From Prevotella sp. (GTDB lineage: Bacteria > Bacteroidota > Bacteroidia > Bacteroidales > Bacteroidaceae), in NCBI GenBank assembly GCA_017934525.1, contig JAGBJJ010000049.1:30906-94905 (forward strand): a DNA stretch of 64,000 nucleotides, read 5' to 3'. Shown one piece after another: positions 54,810-63,332 of this stretch. The position numbers and the translations under genes were made by a program. Under the pieces are notes generated by a model that saw only the letters and a program-made list of their open reading frames with translations, was not told the DNA's origin and searched no databases. Within the stretch, counting starts at the first letter, position 1. Each line of letters opens with the position of its first letter.

Positions 54810-54886
54810 CACACAATATTATATAATATGCCAACTGAAACTACTCAACTGCTAACAACAAATCAGTTTAATTAAAATATTTTTTT

Positions 54887-57800
54887 ATGAATTCTAAAAT
54901 GAAGAGTATTCGAACGGTGCTCGTGCTGGCCTTCCTCCTCATAGTAGGGAGCATACAGGCGCAGACCATCAAGGTCAACGTGAAAGACTCGAGCGGTGAG
55001 GCTGTCATCGGAGCAAGTGTCGTAGAGAAAGGCACCCAGAACGGCGGCATCACCGACTTCGACGGTAATGTCACCCTCAAATCGACAGGCAAGCCGATTA
55101 TGGTGTCGTATATCGGCATGAAGGCGCAGACTGTCGACCCGAAAGGCAGAACGTCCATCGACATTGTGATGGAAGACGACAACACCACGCTCAACGAGCT
55201 GGTGGTCATCGGCTACGGCGCAGTGCGCAAGAAAGACCTCACTGGCTCGGTGGCCACTGTGAGCGGACAAGACCTGGTGAAGGTGCCCGTGGCCAACGTG
55301 AGCGAGGCACTGACGGGTAAGATGGCCGGTGTGAACATCACCACTACCGACGGCTCACCCGATGCCGAAATTCTTGTCAGGGTGCGCGGCGGCGGCTCTA
55401 TCACCGGCGACAACTCACCCCTCTACGTGGTCGACGGATTCCAGGTGAGTTCCATCAGCGACATCTCGCCTAACGACATTGAAGACATCACGGTGCTGAA
55501 AGACGCCTCGTCGACGGCCATCTACGGTGCACAGGGTGCCAATGGTGTGATTCTCATCACCACCAAGAGCGCCAAGGGAGGGAAGACCGTCATCAACTAC
55601 AACGGCTTCCTGCAGACCAAGAAGGTGTCGAAGCGTCTCAGTCCGATGGACACCTACGACTACGTGATGTCGAACTACGAATACGCCCTGCTGGGCGGCG
55701 AGTCGAGCCCCAACTCGTTCTACAAGCAGTTTGGCGTCTTCGACGACCTCTACCTCTACAAGAGCATCGAGCCCATCGACTGGCAAGACGACCTCTTCGG
55801 CTCGAACGTGCTCTCGCAGAGCCACAACGTGAGCCTCAACGGCGGCACGGAGAAGACGAAGTTCTCGCTCTCGGGTACCTACGACTACAACGGCGGCCTG
55901 ATGAAAGACAACAACTTCAGCCGCTATTCGTTCATGCTTAAGCTCAACCACGAAATCAACAAGAAGCTCAAGTTCTCAATGACGGCACGCGTCAACGACC
56001 AGGTAGCCAACGGACAGGGCACTCAGGGCGGCACCTACAAGGTGCGCACGGAGAACGCCATCTACGGTGTGGCCACCAAGGGACTCTCAGAAATGATCAC
56101 GCCCGACTTCTCGACCATGTCTGACGATGAAATCAACGAGTGGCGGAAGTCGAACATGTCGCTGGCCGACCAGTCGGCACAGTACTGGCGCCGCCGCAAC
56201 AATCGCGGTTTCAACTTCAACGCCGCCCTCGACTGGACCATTCTCAAAGAGCTCAAGGCGCACGCCGAGGCCGGTTACGGCTATGGCTTCAACGAGATGA
56301 AAAACTGGTTTGGCCCAACCACACAGACCGTCACCTACAAAGGCGGTCTGCCCATTGCCGACTGGCAGAAGACCAACCAGAAGAACATCCGCGAGAGTGT
56401 GAACATCTCATACGACAAGAAGTTCGGGAACATTCACCACTTCAACGTGATGGTGGGCCAGGAGTATCGCTCCGTGCGCAGCGACTACAGCACCATCTCT
56501 GGCACGCACTACAGCGAAGCCTACACGCCAGAACAGGTGATGGCCAACATGGACAAGGGAGAATATGACGTTGTGGCCACACGCACCTACTTCAATCCCG
56601 ACGACAACACCGTCTCGTTCTTCGGACGTATCAACTACACGCTGCTCGACCGCTACCTGCTCACCCTCACCTTCCGCGAGGACGGCAGCTCGAAGTTCGC
56701 ACCCGGCCACCAGTGGGGTTTCTTCCCTGCCGCCGCCGCCTCGTGGCGCATCATCGAGGAGCCATGGATGGAGAGCACACACAACTGGCTCTCGAACCTG
56801 AAGCTGCGCTTCTCTTACGGCAAGGTGGGTAACAACCGCATTGCAAGCAACACCTTCCAGCAGCTCTACCAGGCCGTCGTCAACAAGAGCTACGGCGTGG
56901 GCGACCAGGCCAACACCGCACTGGCCGTGAGCAACGTGCTGGCCAACCCCAATATTACATGGGAGAAGCGCACTACGCGCAACCTCGGTCTCGACTTCGG
57001 GTTCTTCAACGAGCGACTGAGCGGTAATCTTGATTTCTATTGGAACAACACCGACGACCTGCTCATCAACCACGCCATTGCTGCCCCTGGCTACACCTCG
57101 GTCTACGAGAACTCTGCCTCGACCAGCAACAAGGGTGTTGAGCTGACCCTCAATGCCGCCCTGGTGCAGAAGAAGAACTTCACGCTGAATGCCAACTTCA
57201 ACATAGGCTTCGACAAGTCAGACGTGAAGAGCCTGGCCAACGGCATTGAGCAGATGACGTTCCCCTCAGGATGGGCCAGCACCGACAACAAGAACCAACA
57301 AGACTATATTGTGCGCGTGGGCGACCCCATCGGACTCGTCTACGGCTGGAAGTCTGACGGCTACTATACCACAAGCGACTTCAAGGGCTATGACCCCGCC
57401 ACCAACACCTATGAGCTGAAGGAAGGCGTGCCCACCACGGCACTGCTCGGCGGGCGCATCGGCATACGCCCCGGCACAATGAAGCTGCAAGACCTCAACG
57501 GCGACGGCGTGGTAGACACCAAGGACATCACCGTCATCGGCGACACCAATGCCGACTTCGCCGGCGGTTTCGGATTCAACGGCACGCTCTACGACTTCGA
57601 CTTCAACATCAACTTCACCTACACCGTGGGCAACGAGATATACAACGCCAACAAGATACAGACCTCGTCGCGCTACCGCGCAGGCACATGGCCCAACATG
57701 CGCGACGACATGCGCCCCAGCAACGCCTACTCGTATGTCAATCCGGAGACGGGACAACTGCTGCGCACCCTCGAAGAGCTGGCACAATGGAACGAAGGGC

Positions 57801-58135
57801 CACGCGCCAAGGCGATGTGGAGCCCATTCTCCACAGGCGATGCCATCGTAGTGCCCACCGACTGGGCCCTCGACGATGCCTCGTTCCTGCGCCTGCAGAG
57901 CCTCACCATAGGCTACACGCTGCCCCATGCACTAACCACCAAGTTCGGTGTGCAGCGTCTGCGCGTCTATGCCACTGGCACCAACCTGTTTGTCATCACC
58001 AGCTATCCCGGCTACGACCCCGAAGTGAGTTCCTACGTGCGCAACTCCAGCTACTCGGGCCTCACCCCCGGCATCGACTTCTCGTCATATCCCAAGAGCC
58101 GTGCGTTCACCTTCGGTCTCAACGTGACGCTTTAA
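54887..58135 (+). CDS. SusC-family TonB-dependent outer membrane glycan transporter
   Basis: A 1082-residue outer membrane barrel importing oligosaccharides. A signal peptide (about 1-28) precedes a carboxypeptidase-regulatory-like domain (about 29-105; VNVKDSSGEAVIGASVVEKG). The TonB-box/plug region follows (LNELVVIGYGAVRKKDLTGS, VRGGGSITGDNSPLYVVDGF), then the barrel, ending GLNVTL. A second ATG at 54899 is also possible. The SusD partner follows 51 bp later. The substrate cannot be read directly; the neighbouring beta-helix lipoprotein suggests an acidic plant polysaccharide. Confidence 0.95.
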   Translation: MNSKMKSIRTVLVLAFLLIVGSIQAQTIKVNVKDSSGEAVIGASVVEKGTQNGGITDFDGNVTLKSTGKPIMVSYIGMKAQTVDPKGRTSIDIVMEDDNTTLNELVVIGYGAVRKKDLTGSVATVSGQDLVKVPVANVSEALTGKMAGVNITTTDGSPDAEILVRVRGGGSITGDNSPLYVVDGFQVSSISDISPNDIEDITVLKDASSTAIYGAQGANGVILITTKSAKGGKTVINYNGFLQTKKVSKRLSPMDTYDYVMSNYEYALLGGESSPNSFYKQFGVFDDLYLYKSIEPIDWQDDLFGSNVLSQSHNVSLNGGTEKTKFSLSGTYDYNGGLMKDNNFSRYSFMLKLNHEINKKLKFSMTARVNDQVANGQGTQGGTYKVRTENAIYGVATKGLSEMITPDFSTMSDDEINEWRKSNMSLADQSAQYWRRRNNRGFNFNAALDWTILKELKAHAEAGYGYGFNEMKNWFGPTTQTVTYKGGLPIADWQKTNQKNIRESVNISYDKKFGNIHHFNVMVGQEYRSVRSDYSTISGTHYSEAYTPEQVMANMDKGEYDVVATRTYFNPDDNTVSFFGRINYTLLDRYLLTLTFREDGSSKFAPGHQWGFFPAAAASWRIIEEPWMESTHNWLSNLKLRFSYGKVGNNRIASNTFQQLYQAVVNKSYGVGDQANTALAVSNVLANPNITWEKRTTRNLGLDFGFFNERLSGNLDFYWNNTDDLLINHAIAAPGYTSVYENSASTSNKGVELTLNAALVQKKNFTLNANFNIGFDKSDVKSLANGIEQMTFPSGWASTDNKNQQDYIVRVGDPIGLVYGWKSDGYYTTSDFKGYDPATNTYELKEGVPTTALLGGRIGIRPGTMKLQDLNGDGVVDTKDITVIGDTNADFAGGFGFNGTLYDFDFNINFTYTVGNEIYNANKIQTSSRYRAGTWPNMRDDMRPSNAYSYVNPETGQLLRTLEELAQWNEGPRAKAMWSPFSTGDAIVVPTDWALDDASFLRLQSLTIGYTLPHALTTKFGVQRLRVYATGTNLFVITSYPGYDPEVSSYVRNSSYSGLTPGIDFSSYPKSRAFTFGLNVTL

Positions 58136-58186
58136 ATGGAGGAAAGAGAAAAACAAGTGACTAATAGAAAAAACATAAGACTCAAT

Positions 58187-60364
58187 ATGAAACTGAAAAA
58201 TAAACATTTAGCTTTAGCAGCCGTGGCATCGCTGGCCCTGACGGCCTGCAACGACGTGCTCGATGTCGAGTCACCGTCGCAGATGGACCAGACCATGAGC
58301 TACTCGTCAACCGAGTTTGCCACCAACGCCATCAACGGCGTATATGTGCTCTTCTGCGAAGACTCCTACACCTCACGCCTCTGCGGTGTATGGATGCAGA
58401 ATACCGACGTGGAGGCCGAGGTGCCCTCGGCCGGCGTGCCTGCCAGCGACCGACGTGCCGTGTGGTCACTCCAAGGTCCTGCCCTGACGGGCTTCAACGA
58501 CGTCTACAACGTGTGGAACCACAGTCTGCAGGCCATAGAGCGAGCCAACCAGGTGCGCGCCGGCATCGACAAGAGCAGCATAGGGCGTGATCCCGAGATG
58601 CAGCAGATAAAAGGCGAGGCCACCTGTCTGAAGGCTTTCCGCTACTACATCATGTGCAACGTCTTCGGCGACGTGCCCTACTATGACGAGGCCGCCAAAT
58701 GGGGCGACGAGATTGACAAGCCGCGCACCGACAAGTTCATCATTTACAGCCGCGTGCTGCAGCAGATGGTTGACATCGAGCCCAACATGAAGTGGTCAGA
58801 CGTCAACACCGGCGGCATCGAGCGCATGAGCCGCGACTTCGCCATCGGCCTGATAGCCCGCCTGGCCCTATTCCGCGCTGGCTATGCACTCACCGCAGAC
58901 AACCAGATGAAGCGCGCCGAAGACTATCTCGACGTGAATACGGAAGAGCTCAGCGTCAGCTACACCGACCTCAACGGGGCACAGAAAACGGCCCACACGT
59001 CGAAAGAGTTCTACCAGATGGCTAAGGACTACTGCCTGAAGCTCATGCAGCTGAAGCCCCGCCAGCTCTATCCCAACTTCTACACACCGTTTGAGAACGA
59101 GATGAACTACACCCACGAGAACAGCGCCGAGGTGCTCTACGAGATAGCCTTTGCCGAGGGCTACGGCGGCGATGTGGGCTGGAGCATCGGTGTGCCAAAC
59201 ACAGGCTCTTGCACCAACGGCAACACCACCTGCCAAGTGGGTTTAGTGCCAACCTACTACATGTCATTTGCCGATGGCGACCAGCGCCGCGACGTCACCT
59301 GCGCCAACTATTCCCATGCCAACGACACTGTGGCCGCAGCAGCTGCCACCAGCATCAAGGTGGGCAAGTGGGACCGCGCACTGGCTGCCAAGAACCTGGG
59401 CGCCACATCGTCGAAGGGCACGGGCATCAACTACCCGCTCATGCGATACTCTGACGTGCTCCTCATGCTGGCTGAAGCCGAGAACGAGCTCAACGGCCCC
59501 ACACAGGTGGCCAAGGACGCACTTACCGCAGTGCGCGCACGTGCCTTCGCCAACAGCGAAAACTACGCCGCCAACGTCACCGACTACGTGGCCAGTCTCA
59601 GTTCGAAGGATGCCTTCTTCAACGCCATCGTCGACGAGCGTGCCTGGGAGTTCGGCGGCGAAGGGCTGCGCAAGTTCGACCTGGTGCGATGGAACATCTA
59701 CGCCCAGAAGATAGAGCAGGCCATGCGCACCATGCTCCTGTGGGGCATTAACCACTACATCAGCGACATTCAGAAGGACGATGCCGCCATGAGCTACGTG
59801 CAGACGGAATATCCCGACTATGCCGACTATGCCACATGGGCCAACAAGCTGTGGTACATGAAGGCTGGCAAGAAAAACCGCAAGGAAGACATCAGATGGT
59901 ATAACAAAAAGTATCAGGTGGCTGAAGACGACGCCACACTGCAGGCCGATGGATGGCAATCAGTCAACTGGGGCTCGCAGCTCATCAAGCGCGAGCGCAC
60001 CTACGAGTATCAGGGCAAGAACTACGGTTCTACCGGCTCGAAGAAGACCAACGACGACGGCTCCGTGACCTACAGTCTGGGCACCGCACCCGCTAACATC
60101 GAGTTCACCGTGCAGCAAGGCCAGCCCTCGGGCGTGACGCGCACCGATGTGTATAAGGCCAGCGACTATGCCACACGCCTCTACCGCGGCTACTCCAACG
60201 GAGCACTCACGGGCAACGGCATCGTGCCTTACCTCATCCCCATCAACACCACCACCATCAATGCCAGCTCCGTGCTCAACAACGACGGCTACTGCTTCGC
60301 TACGACCAACATGGGCGAAGGCATCAACGTGGAGATTGCTACCATCATTGAAGAAAACTATTAA
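58187..60364 (+). CDS. SusD-family (RagB/SusD) surface glycan-binding lipoprotein
   Basis: A 725-residue lipoprotein that lids the SusC barrel. Lipobox LTAC sits in ALAAVASLALTACNDVLDVE. The N-terminal SusD-like block continues QAIERANQVRAGIDKS and EATCLKAFRYYIMCNVFGDVPYY, and the C-terminal block has YPLMRYSDVLLMLAEAENELNG and ERAWEFGGEGLRKFDLVRW. It is longer than many SusD proteins because of an extended C-terminal region. The ATG at 58187 is chosen for the signal peptide; an in-frame start at 58136 adds 17 charged residues. Confidence 0.95.
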   Translation: MKLKNKHLALAAVASLALTACNDVLDVESPSQMDQTMSYSSTEFATNAINGVYVLFCEDSYTSRLCGVWMQNTDVEAEVPSAGVPASDRRAVWSLQGPALTGFNDVYNVWNHSLQAIERANQVRAGIDKSSIGRDPEMQQIKGEATCLKAFRYYIMCNVFGDVPYYDEAAKWGDEIDKPRTDKFIIYSRVLQQMVDIEPNMKWSDVNTGGIERMSRDFAIGLIARLALFRAGYALTADNQMKRAEDYLDVNTEELSVSYTDLNGAQKTAHTSKEFYQMAKDYCLKLMQLKPRQLYPNFYTPFENEMNYTHENSAEVLYEIAFAEGYGGDVGWSIGVPNTGSCTNGNTTCQVGLVPTYYMSFADGDQRRDVTCANYSHANDTVAAAAATSIKVGKWDRALAAKNLGATSSKGTGINYPLMRYSDVLLMLAEAENELNGPTQVAKDALTAVRARAFANSENYAANVTDYVASLSSKDAFFNAIVDERAWEFGGEGLRKFDLVRWNIYAQKIEQAMRTMLLWGINHYISDIQKDDAAMSYVQTEYPDYADYATWANKLWYMKAGKKNRKEDIRWYNKKYQVAEDDATLQADGWQSVNWGSQLIKRERTYEYQGKNYGSTGSKKTNDDGSVTYSLGTAPANIEFTVQQGQPSGVTRTDVYKASDYATRLYRGYSNGALTGNGIVPYLIPINTTTINASSVLNNDGYCFATTNMGEGINVEIATIIEENY

Positions 60365-60377
60365 CAGCGCAGAAATT

Positions 60378-62114
60378 ATGAAAAAGATACTGAAATCACT
60401 GCTGCTGCTCTCAGCAGTAACAATGGCAACGGGTACGCTCGTCAGCTGCAGCGACGACGACCTGCCGGCAGCCGACGCTCTCTTCCGGCCCATCATCTCG
60501 GAGACCGACAACATTGAGCACGGACTCGACGCAAACAATGCTCCCTACATGATTATCAAGTGGGACAACTACACCAACGCCAACGAGTACACCATCAGGA
60601 TTGAAGCCAACGACGGCAGCGACACACGCGAGGTGAAGACCTCGGAGCTCACCGTGCGCTTCGACAACCTGCAGTACGACAAAGAGTACAACATCAGCAT
60701 CTCGTCGGCCAACACGCTGACGGGACTCACGTCGAAGCCCTTCACGCTCACCACCACATCGCTCGACTACCCCACCCGTCTGGCTACACTCGGGGCAAGC
60801 GATGTCATCGACACGCAGGCCCGCGTGCACTGGACTGGTGACGAGACCATGTATGACGAGCTGAAACTCTATGTAAACGCCACCGACTCGCTGGTGGCCG
60901 ACACGATGCTCAACACGAGCGCCATCGACGCCAAGGTGTTCATCTTCAAGAATCTGAAACCTAAGACCACCTATCGCGTGGAAGCCTATCAGGAAGGCAA
61001 CTACCGCGGCAAGAAGCTCTTCTCGACCGTGGCACCAGAGAACTACGAGGGCCACGTCATCGACCTGCGCGGCATGGAAGACGGTGCTACATACATCAGC
61101 ACCGACCAGATAGCTGCCGACGTGAGCGACAACCAGGGCGAAGACATCGTCTACGTGCTGGAAGGCGGCACCACCTACAAGATATCCGGCGGCACAGCCA
61201 TCCCCAGCACCGACAAGTCTATCACCTTCGTCACGGGGCTCACGCTGGCCGGCAATGCCGTCTTCCGCTCGGGCGGCGGCATCACGCTGGCTTCTGGCGC
61301 TGAGGTGGAGGCTCTCAACTTCGAGAAAATCGACTTCATCAGCGACAAGGCCATGCCAGGCGGCGACAACGAGCTGCCCGGCAACACCAGCAAGAACTTT
61401 GGCGGCCGACAGGTGTTTAACCTCAATGGCGTAAAAGGCACGGTGAAGAACCTCACATTCAAGAACTGCTCCGTGCAGGGCTACCGCGCCATGGTACGCT
61501 CGCAGCAGGACGGCGACAACATCAACAACATCGTGCTCGACGGATGCTACCTCAACGGGCTTGGCGACCAGGGCGTATTCGCCACCAACAACAAGAGTGG
61601 CGACTGGCGCAGCATCACCATGACCAACTGCACGGTGACCAACATCGTGATGTTGTGCGACCTGCGCATGGTTACCAACCACCTCCAACTGAACATCGAA
61701 AACTGCACCTTCTGCTACGCCCCCATCGAGACCACGGCCAATGCCAACACGCCACTGCTGCGACTGGGCTCGGACAACGTGTCGCTCAACCTGAAGAACA
61801 CGCTCTTCGGTCCGGCCATGGCATCGAGCGAGAGCGCCGGCGGCGATGTGCACATGAACGTGGCCGGCACGGCAGGCTCCATCTTCCTGAACGGCACGCT
61901 CGGCAACTCTGTGGTTGAGCAGAGCTACAAGACCAACTTCCAGTGGACTGAGCTGGGCGCCGACGAACCGAAGATTTACCCCATCGAGGGCCTGACCGAC
62001 CTGGGCATCAGCGAGACCGAGCTCTGGAACAAGCCCGCCGGCGGCGACTTCGGCATCAAGGGCAAGGTGCCGGGCGTCGACCTCTCGAAACTGGGCGACG
62101 CACGGTGGATGTAG
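60378..62114 (+). CDS. FN3 plus beta-helix surface lipoprotein (DUF4957/DUF5123-like)
   Basis: A 578-residue lipoprotein, lipobox VSC (C24). Two fibronectin type III-like domains (about 35-120 and 125-215) lead to a parallel beta-helix region (about 225-560; VKNLTFKNCSVQGYRAMV, NIVLDGCYLNGLGDQG, ITMTNCTVTNIVML, LNIENCTFCYAPIE). The layout matches proteins annotated DUF4957/DUF5123 that often follow SusCD in pectin-type loci. It is probably a surface glycan-binding protein; no lyase residues were found. It starts 13 bp after susD. Confidence 0.8.
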   Translation: MKKILKSLLLLSAVTMATGTLVSCSDDDLPAADALFRPIISETDNIEHGLDANNAPYMIIKWDNYTNANEYTIRIEANDGSDTREVKTSELTVRFDNLQYDKEYNISISSANTLTGLTSKPFTLTTTSLDYPTRLATLGASDVIDTQARVHWTGDETMYDELKLYVNATDSLVADTMLNTSAIDAKVFIFKNLKPKTTYRVEAYQEGNYRGKKLFSTVAPENYEGHVIDLRGMEDGATYISTDQIAADVSDNQGEDIVYVLEGGTTYKISGGTAIPSTDKSITFVTGLTLAGNAVFRSGGGITLASGAEVEALNFEKIDFISDKAMPGGDNELPGNTSKNFGGRQVFNLNGVKGTVKNLTFKNCSVQGYRAMVRSQQDGDNINNIVLDGCYLNGLGDQGVFATNNKSGDWRSITMTNCTVTNIVMLCDLRMVTNHLQLNIENCTFCYAPIETTANANTPLLRLGSDNVSLNLKNTLFGPAMASSESAGGDVHMNVAGTAGSIFLNGTLGNSVVEQSYKTNFQWTELGADEPKIYPIEGLTDLGISETELWNKPAGGDFGIKGKVPGVDLSKLGDARWM

Positions 62115-62160
62115 CATTCCGACCCGCATAGCGGCAGCAATATGCCGACATGACATCAGA

Positions 62161-62195
62161 CAGAGCGGCGCACCCGACGGGGGAGCGCCGCTCTG
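62161..62195 (+). terminator. Hairpin terminator after the glycan uptake operon
   Basis: CAGAGCGGCGC (62161-62171) pairs with GCGCCGCTCTG (62185-62195) around a 13-nt loop, 46 bp after the stop. The T tract that follows is short and interrupted. Confidence 0.7.
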
Positions 62196-62203
62196 CTCGT
62201 TTG

Positions 62204-62261
62204 AATTTTGGCCGTTATTCTGCACATTCCGGCCAGAATCATAACAATTTCGGCCAATATT
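62204..62261. repeat. GGCC array C: three quasi-palindromic sites at 21-bp spacing
   Basis: GGCC cores at 62210, 62231 and 62252, exactly 21 bp apart, with ATTYY before and mostly AATY-like sequence after. It starts 9 bp past the terminator hairpin and ends 108 bp before the -7 box of the next gene. Confidence 0.8.
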
Positions 62262-62346
62262 TGGCATATAATGCCACTTTGGACAACGCCGCACAGGTTT
62301 TATTCAAAAAGAATTAATAAACTTTCAACGATATATCGGTATTTTT

Positions 62347-62377
62347 TTTGCAGTTACATTATTTTTTATTACCTTTG
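62347..62377 (+). promoter_or_regulatory. Promoter of the 89-residue protein / acyltransferase / secreted protein operon
   Basis: TTTG (62347-62350), a 19-bp spacer and TACCTTTG (62370-62377), a complete Bacteroidetes consensus. Confidence 0.85.
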
Positions 62378-62465
62378 CACCAATGAAGCATCTCGACGGC
62401 ATATGCAGAAGTTATGCCTTGGGCACAATATTAATTGGGAAAAAAGAACTAAAGACCACTGAATC

Positions 62466-62735
62466 ATGGCAAACAAAAGAAGTCTGAAAAAAGCTATCCA
62501 TGCCATCTGCGACGAACTGCTCACCGAGTGTGTGGCTGCTTCGCTCTACGGTGACCATGCACAAGCTGAAAACGCCGAAGCACTGATGGCCACCATCATC
62601 AAGACACAAGCCAACAGCATGGCACGCGTATCGCATCCCGAACCGGGCATGTCGCCCCGGAAGTACTACAACGACCTGCGTAGCAAATTTGCCGCGCAGG
62701 CAAGTGAGATTGTTGACCATATAAACAATCTGTAA
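62466..62735 (+). CDS. Conserved-looking small helical protein, unknown function
   Basis: An 89-residue protein with no signal peptide and no motif that I recognise. It is predicted to be mostly helical, with two cysteines (ICDELLTECVAAS). Its stop directly abuts the acyltransferase ATG, and it has a strong promoter, supporting real expression. The role may relate to the lipid or wall genes behind it, but that is context only. Confidence 0.65.
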   Translation: MANKRSLKKAIHAICDELLTECVAASLYGDHAQAENAEALMATIIKTQANSMARVSHPEPGMSPRKYYNDLRSKFAAQASEIVDHINNL

Positions 62736-63332
62736 ATGTGGAAAAGGTTTTCTGAGTGGCTGCTGACCAAGCAACTGGGATGGACCATCCGCGTAGACCA
62801 ACCCCACCCCGACAAGTTTATCATCTGTCTGGCTCCGCACACCAGCAACTGGGACTTTGCCATGGGCCAGCTCTATTGCAGCGCAAGCGGCATGAAAATA
62901 GGCTTCCTGATGAAGCGAGAGTGGTTCTTCTGGCCGCTGGGGCCCCTGTTCCGCAGGCTGGGAGGCATTCCCGTGGACAGGCGGCGCCACGGCAGCATGA
63001 CCGACGCCCTGGCCCAGGCTGCCCACGACGAAAAGCTGTTCCGCCTCTGCATAACGCCTGAGGGCACACGCTCAAGAGTGGAGCAATGGAAACGCGGCTT
63101 CTACTACGTGGCACTAAAGGCACAGATACCCATACTGCTCTACGGGCTCGACTACGAGCGGCGCCTCATAGAGTGCACAAAGACCATCGTACCGACAGGC
63201 GACGTAGAGGCCGACATGCGCCAGATAAAACTCTACTTCAAAGACTTCAAAGGGCGTAGGCCGGAGAACTTCAGCGTGGGCAGTCTGGCTGCAGAGCGAC
63301 AGGATGAACAACAGAGGAACGACACAAAATGA
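62736..63332 (+). CDS. PlsC-family lysophospholipid acyltransferase
   Basis: A 198-residue glycerolipid or related acyltransferase. The catalytic HX4D motif is H35-TSNW-D40, the acyl-acceptor-binding motif is P108-E-G-T-R, and FLMKREWFFWPLGPLFRRLG provides the intermediate block. It is short and has little membrane sequence, like soluble or peripherally bound members. It probably acylates lysophosphatidate or another phospho-lipid intermediate. It overlaps the next gene by 4 bp. Confidence 0.88.
   Translation: MWKRFSEWLLTKQLGWTIRVDQPHPDKFIICLAPHTSNWDFAMGQLYCSASGMKIGFLMKREWFFWPLGPLFRRLGGIPVDRRRHGSMTDALAQAAHDEKLFRLCITPEGTRSRVEQWKRGFYYVALKAQIPILLYGLDYERRLIECTKTIVPTGDVEADMRQIKLYFKDFKGRRPENFSVGSLAAERQDEQQRNDTK

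Larger units (their letters stand above)
62115..62465. other. 351-bp intergenic region: terminator hairpin, GGCC array C and promoter
   Basis: In order: hairpin at 62161-62195, GGCC array at 62204-62261, AT-rich stretch, full promoter at 62347-62377, and an untranslated leader of about 80 nt before the ATG at 62466. An ORF reading 62208-62462 is judged non-coding. Confidence 0.75.

Noticed and set aside
54636-54886. A manganese riboswitch or sRNA upstream of mntP
   Set aside because: Only a -7 box and AT-rich sequence were seen; the leader is too short for a yybP-ykoY-type riboswitch.
60411-62294. A 627-codon minus-strand ORF opposite the FN3/beta-helix gene
   Set aside because: Antisense shadow; sequence is His/Val/Gly-rich without domain features and it crosses a terminator hairpin.
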